A stretch of DNA of 64,000 nt. It comes from Streptosporangium roseum DSM 43021 (GTDB lineage Bacteria > Actinomycetota > Actinomycetes > Streptosporangiales > Streptosporangiaceae). Where the stretch lies: contig NC_013595.1 of the NCBI RefSeq assembly GCF_000024865.1, positions 5,704,001-5,768,000 of the forward strand. Reading direction: 5' to 3'. Numbering within the stretch: the stretch's first letter is position 1; each line of letters starts with the position of its first letter. This document shows positions 15,844 through 24,079 of this stretch, piece after piece. Below the pieces are notes generated by a model that saw only the letters and a program-made list of their open reading frames with translations, was not told the origin of the DNA and ran no database searches. Position numbers and translations under genes: made by a program.

Positions 15844-16821
15844 CTACGGCTCCTCGGTCGCCCGTGGCGCCGCGGCGCCGGCTCGCCGCGGACCGGCGAG
15901 GAGCGTGCCGCCGTACCTGTAGCCGTAACGCCGGAAGAGCGGCCATGAGAGCGCCGTCGCCGTCAGCCTGGCGGGCAGCGGAAGGGCGGTCCTCCACGAG
16001 TCGTCCCGATCCCGGATGACGGTGGCGCCGGTGCTGAAGCGATCCGGATTGCCGGTGACCGTGTGGTTTGTGTGAAGCTCGATCGTCCGGCCCCGCATCG
16101 GATTGGCGGCGGGGTCGGCGCCGCAGAGCCGGAGCAGCGCGTCGATCGTCCCGGCCGGGTCGGCGGCGAACTCCTCGTAGCGCAGGAAGAGCGACCGCTC
16201 CGGATGGCGGCGGATGATCGCCTGCGAGGCCACGTTGAAGCCGTGCCAGTAGGCCGTGCTCGTCCTGGACGGCATGACGTAGCAGTACTGCTTCGGCTGG
16301 CTCCACGACTGGGCGACCGCCCGGGGGTCGCGTACGAGGTGGACGTAGTAGGGCGTCACCCCCTCGAGGTGCGCCAGCAGGGCCGCCTCGCCCGGGATCT
16401 TCGTCGTGTCCACGATCACGCGCGCATCCGTCCGCTCGGCGATGGCACGGTAGGTCAGCGCCATCAGGGCGGCGTGCTCGCGGATCTCGTCGCAGTGCAG
16501 CCCGCGGTCGAGCACCCGCCAGGTGTGCCGCGTCCGGACGTAGGCCAGCTGGCGGCGGACGACGGTCTCGGCGTGCTCCTCCGCCGAGACCCCGGCCGGC
16601 CGGCCGAGCGGGAGGATCTCCGACCAGAGATGGCAGTCGGTCAGCTCCCTGCCGCAGCCGCACGAGCTGTTGGCGCCCCTGCCCGCGGCGTTCTTCCACA
16701 GGAAGTGCAGCTCCCCGACGTGGAAGAAACCCGGGATCTCGTTGAGGACGTTGCCGATGATGGTGCTGCCGTTGCGGCACCAGCCGGTGATGCAGAGGAT
16801 CTTGAGTGGTGATGCGTCCAT
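15844..16821 (-). CDS. PAPS-dependent sulfotransferase
   Basis: The 325-residue product begins LKILCITGWCRNGSTIIGNV, the 5'-phosphosulfate loop, and carries the 3'-phosphate motif VHLVRDPRAVAQSW near residue 165. Both are defining for cytosolic-type sulfotransferases that move sulfate from PAPS to a hydroxyl or amine. The ATG at 16821 has CAGGAG upstream. The same frame is open far upstream, but that part is antisense-like low complexity and is excluded. It sits 14 nt behind the MFS gene in the encapsulin operon. Sulfotransferases have been reported near family 3 encapsulins, so this is a candidate cargo enzyme. Confidence 0.88.
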   Translation of the reverse strand: MDASPLKILCITGWCRNGSTIIGNVLNEIPGFFHVGELHFLWKNAAGRGANSSCGCGRELTDCHLWSEILPLGRPAGVSAEEHAETVVRRQLAYVRTRHTWRVLDRGLHCDEIREHAALMALTYRAIAERTDARVIVDTTKIPGEAALLAHLEGVTPYYVHLVRDPRAVAQSWSQPKQYCYVMPSRTSTAYWHGFNVASQAIIRRHPERSLFLRYEEFAADPAGTIDALLRLCGADPAANPMRGRTIELHTNHTVTGNPDRFSTGATVIRDRDDSWRTALPLPARLTATALSWPLFRRYGYRYGGTLLAGPRRAGAAAPRATEEP

Positions 16822-16835
16822 GGCGTGCTCCTGAC

Positions 16836-18002
16836 TCAGCTCACGACCGCCGGCCGCGTGGCCGGCTGGCGGACACAGAGCGCCACGGCCACGGCCGCCG
16901 CCGCGCAGACGGCGCCGGCCACGAACACGGCGGGGTACCCGAAGCCGGTCGCGACCGCTCCGATCACCGGCCCCCAGACGCTCAGGCCCAGGTCCCAGAA
17001 GGAGGTGTAGGCGCCGATCGCGGCTCCCTGCTTCGACGCCTCGGTGAGGTTCATCACCATCAGGGCGAGGGACGGGTGCAACAGCGAGAATCCGGCTCCC
17101 ATGACCAGGCTGCCGATCACGGCGACCGTCAGGTTCGGGGCCAGGGCGATGATCAGGAGGCCGGCGGCCTCGCCGACACCGGACCAGGTCGCGACGCGGC
17201 GCGGCCCGAGCCGGTCCGGCAGGTGGCCGATGAACAGCCGCGTGCCGGCGTAGACGGCGCTGAAGCAGCTGAGCACGACGACGCCCGAATCGATGCCACG
17301 GGCCTGGAGGTGGAGGACGACGAAGGCGGCGAGGCCGGCGTACCCGGCGGCGGCGAGCGCGAGCGCCGCCCCCGGCAGCAGCGCCGGGCGCACCAGCAGG
17401 GCGTGCCCCCCGCTCGGCTGCTCGGTGCGGGGGGACACGGGAGCCAAGCTGATCAGCGCGAGCCCGATGAGCGCGGCGGCGACACTGAAGCCCCACACCG
17501 CGCCGTAGCCGAGGGGCAGCAGCGTCGCGCCGAGGAAGGTTCCCACCGAGATCCCGCCCCACATGCTGACGCCGTAGAGCCCGATCAGCTGCCCGCGGCG
17601 GTGGTGCGGCGCGAGCGACACGACCCAGACGGCGCCCGCCGTGAAGAGCGACGCCTCGCCGACGCCGAGCAGCAGGCGGACCCCGATGAGGCCGGTCAGG
17701 CCGAGCGGCAGGAAGTAGAGCGCGCCGCCCACGGCGACGATCAGTGCGCCCAGCTGCATGACAAGACGATGGCCGTACCGGTCCGCCAGGTGGCCGGAGA
17801 CGGGCCGTACGAGCAGCGCCGTGAGCGCCGTCGCCATGACCACCATGCCGACGGCGACGTCGGTGGCGCCGAAGCTGTCCCGGACGAAGCCCGGCAGCAC
17901 CGGGATCGCCGCGGTGAGGCCCAGGTAACCGCAGAAGAGCCCGCCGAAGATCCCGGCGAGGGCGAGGCGCGGGATCGTGCCCTTCTCCGCAGGGGCCGTC
18001 AT
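16836..18002 (-). CDS. MFS transporter in the encapsulin operon
   Basis: This 388-residue protein has about 12 hydrophobic helices and the MFS loop signatures GHLADRYGHRLVMQLG (between helices 2 and 3) and GHLPDRLGPRRVATW (between helices 8 and 9). This is the pattern of H+-coupled drug/metabolite exporters. Its ATG overlaps the aminotransferase stop (ATGA), so the two are translationally coupled. In a biosynthetic operon the simplest role is export of the product, also giving self-protection; uptake of a precursor is an alternative. Confidence 0.88.
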   Translation of the reverse strand: MTAPAEKGTIPRLALAGIFGGLFCGYLGLTAAIPVLPGFVRDSFGATDVAVGMVVMATALTALLVRPVSGHLADRYGHRLVMQLGALIVAVGGALYFLPLGLTGLIGVRLLLGVGEASLFTAGAVWVVSLAPHHRRGQLIGLYGVSMWGGISVGTFLGATLLPLGYGAVWGFSVAAALIGLALISLAPVSPRTEQPSGGHALLVRPALLPGAALALAAAGYAGLAAFVVLHLQARGIDSGVVVLSCFSAVYAGTRLFIGHLPDRLGPRRVATWSGVGEAAGLLIIALAPNLTVAVIGSLVMGAGFSLLHPSLALMVMNLTEASKQGAAIGAYTSFWDLGLSVWGPVIGAVATGFGYPAVFVAGAVCAAAAVAVALCVRQPATRPAVVS

Positions 18003-19552
18003 CGCCGCTGCCCGGCCCGGACGGTATCGGCCGCCGCGGTAACCGTGGCCGCCGCAGTCGCCGGGGCCGCCGTGGTAACCGTGGCCGCCGCAGTCGCCGG
18101 GGCCGTCGCGGTCGCCGTGGTGGCCGCGGTCGCCGGGGCCGTGGCCGCCACGGTCGCCGGGGCGGGCTCTCCCGGCCGGTCGGCGCCCTGGCCGTCGGGC
18201 TCGTGACCGCGGCCGTTGCGCCGGCCGTCCCGCGCCGGGTCCGGCCGGCGCCGGTCCGGTCCGACGGCGCCCGCCACCTTGCGGACCGCCTTGACCAGGT
18301 GATCGCAGTCCTCCGCCGAGAGACTGGAGGACAGGGGGATGTCGACGGCCTCCTCCAGGTGCCGCGTGGTGTCCGGCAGCAGCGCCTTGATCGCCGCGAC
18401 GTCCTTGGTGTCGAACATGAACCGCCAGTTCCAGAAGACCCGCACGTTGGTGTCCTCGTCGGAGCCGAGGTTGCGCGCGTCGATGCCCTCGCAGCAGAGC
18501 GCGTGGGCGAACCATTTCGCGTCCCCGCCCGGCACGCGGAAGATGAACGCCTCGCCGAGGTAGGCGCCGGGGGCCACCGGCTGCCGGATCGCGATCTCGG
18601 TGAGGTCCGAGAGCGCCGCGGACACGTGGGCGTAGTTGCTGCGGAAGCGTTGCAGGCGGATCGGCAGCCGCTCCATTTCGGCGCGCAGCAGGGCGGCGCG
18701 GATCTCGTCCATGCGGAAGCTGAGCAGCGGCAGGTCGAGATCGGTGCTGATCGGCGGCTCACCGTCCGGGAAATGCCGCCGGAGGCGCCCTTCGTAGGCG
18801 CCCGAGAGCACGACGGCGCGGGCGAAGAGCAGGCTGTCGTCGGTGACCAGGAAACCGCCCTCGCCGCAGTTGAGCGACTTGTCCGACTGGGTGCTGAAGG
18901 CGCCCGCGAGGCCGAAGGTGCCGAGCTTGCGGCCCTTCAGCTCGGCGCCGAGGGCCGGCACGGCGTCCTCGAACACCGGCACGCCCATCTCGGCGGCGAA
19001 GCGCGTCAGCGCCTCCATGTCGGCGGCGAAGCCGCGCATGTGGACCACCAGGATCCCCTTGATCTCGGGTGTCCAGCGGCGGCGGAGGTCGGCGAGGTCC
19101 ATGTGGAGGTTCTCGTCCACCTCCACCAGGAGGGGCGTGCACCCGGCGAGGACGATGGCGCTGGGGGTGGCGACGAAGGTGAAGCCGGGGCAGGCGATCA
19201 GGGAGCCCCGCGGGATCCCCGCCGCCATGATGGCGAGCGCGAGCGCGGTGGTGCCGCTCGACACGGCCAGCGCGTGCTTGCTCCCGAAGTAGCGGCACAG
19301 TTCCTCCTCGAACTTGCCGCACTCGGTCTCCTGCTGGGCTCGGTGGTCGTAGCGGAAATAGAGGTGGCTGCGGATGGCGCGCAACGCCGCCTCCTCGTCT
19401 TCGGGATGGACGAAGACGGCTCCCTTGTCGTAGGTCGGCCACGGTGTGCGCCGGACGGGGCTGCCGCCGTGTAGGGCGAGCCGCGCGTCCTCGGCCTCCT
19501 GGGTCCCGGGTAGTGGCCGGGCCGGCGCCGAACCCTCCTTCTTGCTGTCCAC
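17999..19552 (-). CDS. DegT/DnrJ/EryC1/StrS aminotransferase with long Ala/Thr-rich C-terminal tail
   Basis: A PLP-dependent sugar-type aminotransferase of about 517 residues. Visible signatures are ALAVSSGTTALALAI, PGFTFVATPSAIVLAG, FEDAVPALGAEL, and the Schiff-base lysine in FSTQSDKSLNCGEGG. The family is normally about 370-430 residues; here roughly 80 extra residues follow, first Arg/Gly/Pro-rich, then Ala/Thr/Val repeats (PATAAATVTTA), encoded by tandem DNA repeats. Such low-complexity extensions resemble cargo-loading tails of encapsulin cargo, so this may be the encapsulated enzyme (inferred). GTG 19552 has AAGGAGC upstream; GTG 19624 is an alternative. First gene of the operon. Confidence 0.87.
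   Translation of the reverse strand: MDSKKEGSAPARPLPGTQEAEDARLALHGGSPVRRTPWPTYDKGAVFVHPEDEEAALRAIRSHLYFRYDHRAQQETECGKFEEELCRYFGSKHALAVSSGTTALALAIMAAGIPRGSLIACPGFTFVATPSAIVLAGCTPLLVEVDENLHMDLADLRRRWTPEIKGILVVHMRGFAADMEALTRFAAEMGVPVFEDAVPALGAELKGRKLGTFGLAGAFSTQSDKSLNCGEGGFLVTDDSLLFARAVVLSGAYEGRLRRHFPDGEPPISTDLDLPLLSFRMDEIRAALLRAEMERLPIRLQRFRSNYAHVSAALSDLTEIAIRQPVAPGAYLGEAFIFRVPGGDAKWFAHALCCEGIDARNLGSDEDTNVRVFWNWRFMFDTKDVAAIKALLPDTTRHLEEAVDIPLSSSLSAEDCDHLVKAVRKVAGAVGPDRRRPDPARDGRRNGRGHEPDGQGADRPGEPAPATVAATAPATAATTATATAPATAAATVTTAAPATAAATVTAAADTVRAGQRR
18038..18172. repeat. 36-bp-period tandem repeats encoding the aminotransferase tail
   Basis: A 32-base stretch beginning GGTAACCGTGGCCGCCGCAG at 18038 recurs identically at 18074, a period of 36 bp. 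It is followed by shorter degenerate GGCCGCGGTCGCCGGGGCC-like units to about 18172. The period is 12 codons, so copies can be gained or lost without breaking the frame of the aminotransferase tail. Confidence 0.75.
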
Positions 19553-19812
19553 CGTCGAGCTCCTTGTTATCGGCTGGCGGGTTCTCTCCTCGATGGCCCG
19601 GGCGGGCGTGGTCGACGCCCCCACGCACCTGTGACCGTGGCGCCGGCGCCTCCCCCGCCCGGCCGGTGAGCAAGCCGGAAACGGCGATGGTGGTCATCCG
19701 GAAAACCGCGACGGGTTACTTGCCCGGGTGCCCGTTCATAAGTCTGACGGGCTTTTCTGACGCTTCTGGAAGCCGATGAAAACTGTTGAAGTTTCGCCAA
19801 ATGTATCGATGG

Positions 19813-20046
19813 TGTCAATGGGGCAAAAAAGCACGGAGATACCGATGGGCGACCGCCCTCTCCGCCCGTTCCCGATTATCCGCGCCCCGGCCGGTGGCTC
19901 CGGCGGCAGGCGAAACCCCCCTTCCGGGCCCCATCTGGGGAGATGAAAATTTCCGCTTTTTCAGGTGGGAAATAAGCTTTTGCTGTTTATCGGGTCGGTA
20001 ACGAATTCCGAACGCCGGACAGGCGCCGCGCTTATTGGCCTGTCCG
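19813..20046. promoter_or_regulatory. Upstream region of the encapsulin operon: -35-like box and hairpin
   Basis: The 880-bp gap 19553-20434 has no intact gene. On the minus strand a TTGACA box lies at 19818-19813, upstream of the aminotransferase, although a matching -10 is poor. At 20016-20024 CGGACAGGC pairs perfectly with GCCTGTCCG at 20038-20046 (9-bp stem, 13-nt spacer) in a locally AT-rich stretch. This could be an operator or the terminator of the flavin oxidoreductase gene. The rest holds a dehydrogenase relic near 20200-20330. Confidence 0.35.
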
Positions 20047-20189
20047 AAACCGGGCCTTAAGAAAAGCCTCCAAAAAATGACCCGAGGATTGCGCTTGCCG
20101 AATACTCCGTCCATGCAGTTCAAGCCGCATGTGAGTACTCGTGGAGGACACCGCCAGGCCGGTCTCGCCGACGTATGTTCAGGGCGATG

Positions 20190-20330
20190 ATTCGCGCGGG
20201 ATCCGTGATCGGAAGCTGGAGCCGGCTCGCGATCCGGGCGCGGAGGCCGCAGTCGACTACTCCGATCCGCACCGGGCGGACCGGGTACGCGAGGCGACCG
20301 GTGGTGCGGGCCCCGGTCTGATCCGTGGCT
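20190..20330 (+). pseudogene. Relic of a zinc-type alcohol dehydrogenase / quinone oxidoreductase
   Basis: The plus strand reads DRKLEPARDPGAEAAVDYSD, then HRADRVREATGGAGPGLI. This matches the Rossmann segment of MDR-type quinone oxidoreductases (compare VDYSRPDWLDRVAEATGGAG in the gene at 57.7 kb). Neither the N-terminal domain nor the catalytic core is present. It is a decayed fragment. Confidence 0.5.
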
Positions 20331-20434
20331 CGACGCGGACGCGAGCTCCGACCCGGGCATGAACTTCCACAGACGACCACCGCACAGGGTCCTGTGCGCC
20401 CGCGCCCGCTCTGTCGCAGGCGAGCCGGTCGGCG

Positions 20435-21574
20435 CTACTGGCAGGGGTGGTCGATCGCCCGGTCCGCGAGCCGTGGGTTGACTTCGGGGAACGAGCCGTC
20501 GCCGAACAGGATCCGCGCCGCCAAGGCACGACCGGCACGACTGCGCAGCACAGTCACCGCCGCCTCTGCCGCAGCAGGGGACCGGATGCCGGCGAACACG
20601 CGGCGCAGCAGCAGCCGGCCTCGGAACCGGGTTCGCAACGCGTCCCCGTCGTACCGGCTCAGCATGCGTTGGTCGCCAGTACGCAGGTACCCAGCGGTAA
20701 CCGCCGCGGCCAATTCGGACATGCGTAAACAAGGGTCCAACCCACCGGCCGTCAGCGGCGACACCGCGCCCGCCGCGTCTCCGACGAGCAGCCCGGCGGG
20801 ACACGCCAACCGTCGCAGCACACCGCCGACCGGGATCGGGCCACCTCGACGCTCGACCGGCCCGGCCGGCGGTGTACTGCCGGGCGCATCCGCGGCGAAA
20901 GCCTCCAGCAGGTGGCGGATACCGGTGCGCATCACGTTCGGATATCCCGCGACGCCAACGTGCGCATGCCGGCCGTCGTCGATCACCCATCCCAGATACC
21001 CCGGAGCGACCCGGGGGTCCAGCACGCAGTGGAACGCCGGGGTGGCCGTGCCCGACGCGATCGGATAGACGATCTCGGCACCGACGAGGAACCGCCTGTT
21101 GACATCAAGCCCGAGATCACGGGCCACCCGGGAGCGGGCGCCGTCCGCGCCGACGATGAACCGGGCCGTCACCGGTTCCGCACCCGCGAACCGCACAAAA
21201 CCCATCGACGCGTCGACATACCGTACGCCCAAGAGGACCCGTGCCCCAGCCGACTCCGCCGCGCGGTGCGCTTGCTCGTAGACGGCCGCCATGTCGGCCA
21301 CGCGGTACTCGTCACGGTCGCTGGTGAGCCGGATCGGCGCCCGCCGCGACGGCGGATACAGCAGCACGTCCCGGATACCCGGCCCGAGCAAGTGATCCGG
21401 CACGTCGAAGTCGTCGAGGGTGCGGCGCACGAAGATCCCTGTCGTACGGATGCCCGTCGACAGCGACCTGCGACGGTCGACAACCATCACGTTCAGTTCC
21501 CGTCGCGCGAGCAGGCGGGCTGTGCGCAGGCCGGCCAAGCCCGCACCCACGACCAGTACATCCACTGTCTGCAT
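20435..21574 (-). CDS. FAD-dependent oxidoreductase, geranylgeranyl-reductase/monooxygenase type
   Basis: This 379-residue flavoprotein has the FAD-binding start VDVLVVGAGLAGLRTARLLA and the DG motif FIVGADGARSRVARDLGL. The second FAD motif is LLVGDAAGAVSPLTAGGLDPCL. The arrangement is that of geranylgeranyl reductases and p-hydroxybenzoate-hydroxylase-fold oxidoreductases. GDAAGAVSP followed by TAGGL points to the reductase branch, which saturates prenyl chains, but aromatic hydroxylation cannot be excluded. It stands alone on the same strand as the encapsulin operon, with 880 bp between them; membership in that pathway is possible but unproven. Confidence 0.8.
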   Translation of the reverse strand: MQTVDVLVVGAGLAGLRTARLLARRELNVMVVDRRRSLSTGIRTTGIFVRRTLDDFDVPDHLLGPGIRDVLLYPPSRRAPIRLTSDRDEYRVADMAAVYEQAHRAAESAGARVLLGVRYVDASMGFVRFAGAEPVTARFIVGADGARSRVARDLGLDVNRRFLVGAEIVYPIASGTATPAFHCVLDPRVAPGYLGWVIDDGRHAHVGVAGYPNVMRTGIRHLLEAFAADAPGSTPPAGPVERRGGPIPVGGVLRRLACPAGLLVGDAAGAVSPLTAGGLDPCLRMSELAAAVTAGYLRTGDQRMLSRYDGDALRTRFRGRLLLRRVFAGIRSPAAAEAAVTVLRSRAGRALAARILFGDGSFPEVNPRLADRAIDHPCQ

Positions 21575-22046
21575 ACCTTGCGACGGTAGGGGCGCTGCCT
21601 CGTCCCTCCGACGGTTTGCACGCTACCTGCCCCGTACCTTCACACCGTCGCCACACTCGAGACCGTGGATCGCCCCTCTGCGGTTGTGGTGTCCGTGGCC
21701 ATGCAAGAGTGGCGCCGGCACAAAGGTCGTGAATTGGTGACCGCGTGTGATCGGGGTCGCGATTTTGTAGCCGGCCGCCCGCCCGGCGCGAGACCACCGC
21801 AGCCGTGCCCGCCCCGTTCCCGGTCGGCGACCTGCTTGCCGAGGTAGGCGTCTGCCCCGGCATCGCGCTGGCGGCCGCGGCGACCGCAGTCCGGTTCGCG
21901 CCCGGCCGGCAGGCCGCCATGGCCGCCGTTCTGGCACGATCCGGGATGACGGGCGCGACGCCGCCGTCGCCACAGCTCGCTGGAGGTCCTGGGGCGACTG
22001 CGGCTGAGCCGGGTTCGGCGCCCGGCCCGGCAAGTGCCTTGTCCCC
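21575..22046. other. Intergenic stretch without a recognisable gene
   Basis: About 470 bp between the flavin oxidoreductase and the Rrf2 regulator. A plus-strand frame from 21805 (PFPVGDLLAEVGVCPGIALA) looks weakly protein-like for about 45 codons, but it has no ribosome binding site and runs through the Rrf2 gene. I see no family match. Confidence 0.4.
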
Positions 22047-22508
22047 TCAGGCAGGATGGGATCTTTGGATCTTTTCCCGCACGACCGGTTCCCTGTGGTC
22101 GGCTGGTGTCGCGGGGTGGTTGTCACACCGGGAGGTGGCCACGATCTGCGCGAGGGTGATCTCGCTCAGCAAGGCGTGCTGGTGCTGCCGGATCTCTGCC
22201 CAGATATCGGCCAGTGGTGCGGCGACGCCGGGGAAATACTCGGCGCCCCCCTCGGTCACTCCCTCGCTCACGCGGATCACGTCGGCGAGGGTGATCTTTT
22301 CGGCGGGGTGGGCCAGCCAGTAGCCGCCATCGGGGCCGCGCTGGCTGTGGATGAGGCCGGCGCGGCGGAGCTGGAGCAGGATGTTGTCGCAGAATCGGCG
22401 GGGGATGTCCTGGGTGGCGGCGATCCGCTCGGCGTGTATCGGGTTGTCGGCCGCCGCCAGGGCGACCATGGCGCGTAGCGCGTACTGGGTACGGGCGGAG
22501 ATGCGCAT
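22047..22508 (-). CDS. Rrf2 family transcriptional regulator
   Basis: A 153-residue protein with the Rrf2 winged helix: MRISARTQYALRAMVALAAA at the N-terminus, then IPRRFCDNILLQLRRAGLI and the wing SQRGPDGGYWLAHPAEKITL. Rrf2 proteins sense Fe-S status, nitric oxide or cysteine (CymR). The three-cysteine cluster motif of IscR/NsrR is absent; only isolated Cys residues occur, so a CymR-like, cluster-free mode is more likely. The start is ATG 22508 or ATG 22511, without a strong ribosome binding site. The adjacent TauE/SafE transporters suggest control of sulfur-compound transport. Confidence 0.85.
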   Translation of the reverse strand: MRISARTQYALRAMVALAAADNPIHAERIAATQDIPRRFCDNILLQLRRAGLIHSQRGPDGGYWLAHPAEKITLADVIRVSEGVTEGGAEYFPGVAAPLADIWAEIRQHQHALLSEITLAQIVATSRCDNHPATPADHREPVVREKIQRSHPA

Positions 22509-22796
22509 CATGTGCCGCGCGGGAGAAGGTCGCGGTAGCGCGCGCAAGCCGTTTGAACGTTCACCGTACGGAGGTGAGTGTGCGCACCGGAGGAGCCCGT
22601 TCGCGGGTGAGAAGTGGGCTGCTCTCCACGGCGTGCGGCAGGCCCGCGGGACGGCCAGCGAGACGGGCGGCAGGTCTGGGCGCGCACCTCGTGAGGGGAT
22701 CGGCGGGGTGCGGTCGTCGAGGGTGTCGAAGGCCGGCGTTCTGACTGCCGCCCTGACAGATGATGACGCGCCCCCAAGAGATACTCCCATTTCTCG

Positions 22797-22811
22797 ACCC
22801 ATTTGGTGGGT
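22797..22811. promoter_or_regulatory. Candidate operator upstream of Rrf2 gene
   Basis: ACCCATTTGGTGGGT is an inverted repeat (ACCCA/TGGGT, 5-nt centre) in the AT-richer part of the 390-bp gap between the Rrf2 start and the first TauE/SafE gene. The remaining gap shows no gene. Whether Rrf2 binds here is untested. Confidence 0.3.
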
Positions 22812-22900
22812 TTACCGTAATTTGACGCTGCGGATTTGGCAATCATGGGGACGGATCCGGGTCCGCCCGGCGCTTGGTGGCTGCGACCTCGCCGCGGAGG

Positions 22901-23728
22901 TCAGGCTCTGAGGAGGTAGCTGATCGCGGTCGTGGTGGCGATGGCGCCCAGCAGGGCGGTGAGAAGGCGTTCGCCGAGGCGGTGCTGGAGCAGGCGGTGC
23001 TGCAGCGCGGAGGCGGCCGATGCGCCGCCGAGCCCACCAAGGCCCAGGGCCAGGCCGATGTCCCAGAACGGCGCGGCGGGCGCCACGCCGATATCGGCGA
23101 AATCCAGCAGGGTGTAGGCGACCAGCCCGGTCACCGAGGTCGACAGCGTGGCCGTCAAGGCCAAAGGGGCCGTACGGCGCACCGGCCAGCAGGCCAGGCC
23201 GACCAGGGCGGGTGCCAGCAGCGAACCACCGCCGATCCCCAGCACGCCGCCGATGCACCCGGTGAGGAAAGCCAGCCCCGCCAACAGCCTCACACGCCCC
23301 TCCCCCATCGGCTCGCGGGCCTGCCTCCAGGTCTTCCTGGTGCCGCGCACGCTGCGCATCAACAGATTCACTCCCAATGGGAGCAGGACGGCGACCAGTA
23401 GCAGGCGAAATCGACCGGGATCGGCCAGAACACTGACCCTGGCATAGGCGCCGAGCACGGCCGCGGGTACACACACGGCCGCGACCATCCCAGCGTGGTC
23501 GGTGCCCGATCGTGGTGATGAGGGCTCTGCCTTGATCCGCAAACGCCGCAGGGCGGCAGGGGTGGAGATGACGTTGAACAGCAGATTGGTGGCGCTGACC
23601 GCCGGTCCGGACACACCGAGCACGCTCAGTTCCACCGGCAGCAGGAACACCGCGCCCGACACGCCGACCGCGGTGCCCAGCAGCGCCACCACGAATCCCG
23701 CGATGACGGCCAGCGTCACCTCACCCAT
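22901..23728 (-). CDS. TauE/SafE family membrane transporter (first copy)
   Basis: This 275-residue protein has about eight hydrophobic helices in two related halves: GFVVALLGTAVGVSGAVFLL in the first and LAFLTGCIGGVLGIGGGSLL in the second. The GIGGG-type motif at each half start defines TauE/SafE carriers that export or import sulfite, sulfoacetate and other organosulfur anions. ATG 23728 is preferred over the upstream frame start because it begins the first helix and has GGGAG upstream. A second, divergent copy lies upstream on the same strand. Confidence 0.85.
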   Translation of the reverse strand: MGEVTLAVIAGFVVALLGTAVGVSGAVFLLPVELSVLGVSGPAVSATNLLFNVISTPAALRRLRIKAEPSSPRSGTDHAGMVAAVCVPAAVLGAYARVSVLADPGRFRLLLVAVLLPLGVNLLMRSVRGTRKTWRQAREPMGEGRVRLLAGLAFLTGCIGGVLGIGGGSLLAPALVGLACWPVRRTAPLALTATLSTSVTGLVAYTLLDFADIGVAPAAPFWDIGLALGLGGLGGASAASALQHRLLQHRLGERLLTALLGAIATTTAISYLLRA

Positions 23729-23870
23729 CCACGGCTCCCACCGCCGCCCGGGCGATGGGGCCGGCCCTGTCGTGCGCATGCATGCGAATCACGGCGCCAT
23801 GGTAAGGCGCGCAGCGCACAGGCGGCCCAGCGAGGCGCACAGCGCCGGGACGGCGATCCGAGCGGTGCAC

Positions 23871-23960
23871 CACATGTCCGTCGGCGACCGCAGTAATCAC
23901 AACATGTCCCTTGGCGACCGCAGTAATCACAACATGTCCCTTGGCGATCGCAGTGATCAC
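23871..23960. repeat. Three direct tandem repeats of 30 bp
   Basis: Units at 23871-23900, 23901-23930 and 23931-23960 share the pattern ACATGTCC-N4-GGCGA-Y-CGCAGT-R-ATCAC with only 2-4 differences. Each unit contains ACATGT and near-palindromic GTGATCAC/GTGATTAC elements. They occupy the gap between the two TauE/SafE genes. Because 30 is a multiple of three, every frame shows a 10-residue repeat (one Cys-rich: CDYCGRQGTC), but none has a credible start. There are no spacers, so it is not a CRISPR array. Iterated operators are the best guess. Confidence 0.8.
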
Positions 23961-24079
23961 ATCGCGCGGGCCGTGTCGGCGTCCGGCAGCTGCCGGGCTT
24001 CGCTTCGGCGACGAGGCGCCCCCCGGCAGGTGCGGCTCTCGGGGGCGGTGCGCGGACAGGGGAGGAGGACAGGGTCCGA

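Noticed and set aside
15844..18762. A continuous 972-codon frame on the minus strand
   Set aside because: Only its last 325 codons are the sulfotransferase. The upstream part is Arg/Pro-rich shadow of the MFS and aminotransferase genes; the real start is ATG 16821.
23871..23960. Possible CRISPR array from 30-bp repeats
   Set aside because: The units are directly adjacent with no spacers, only three copies, and no cas genes.
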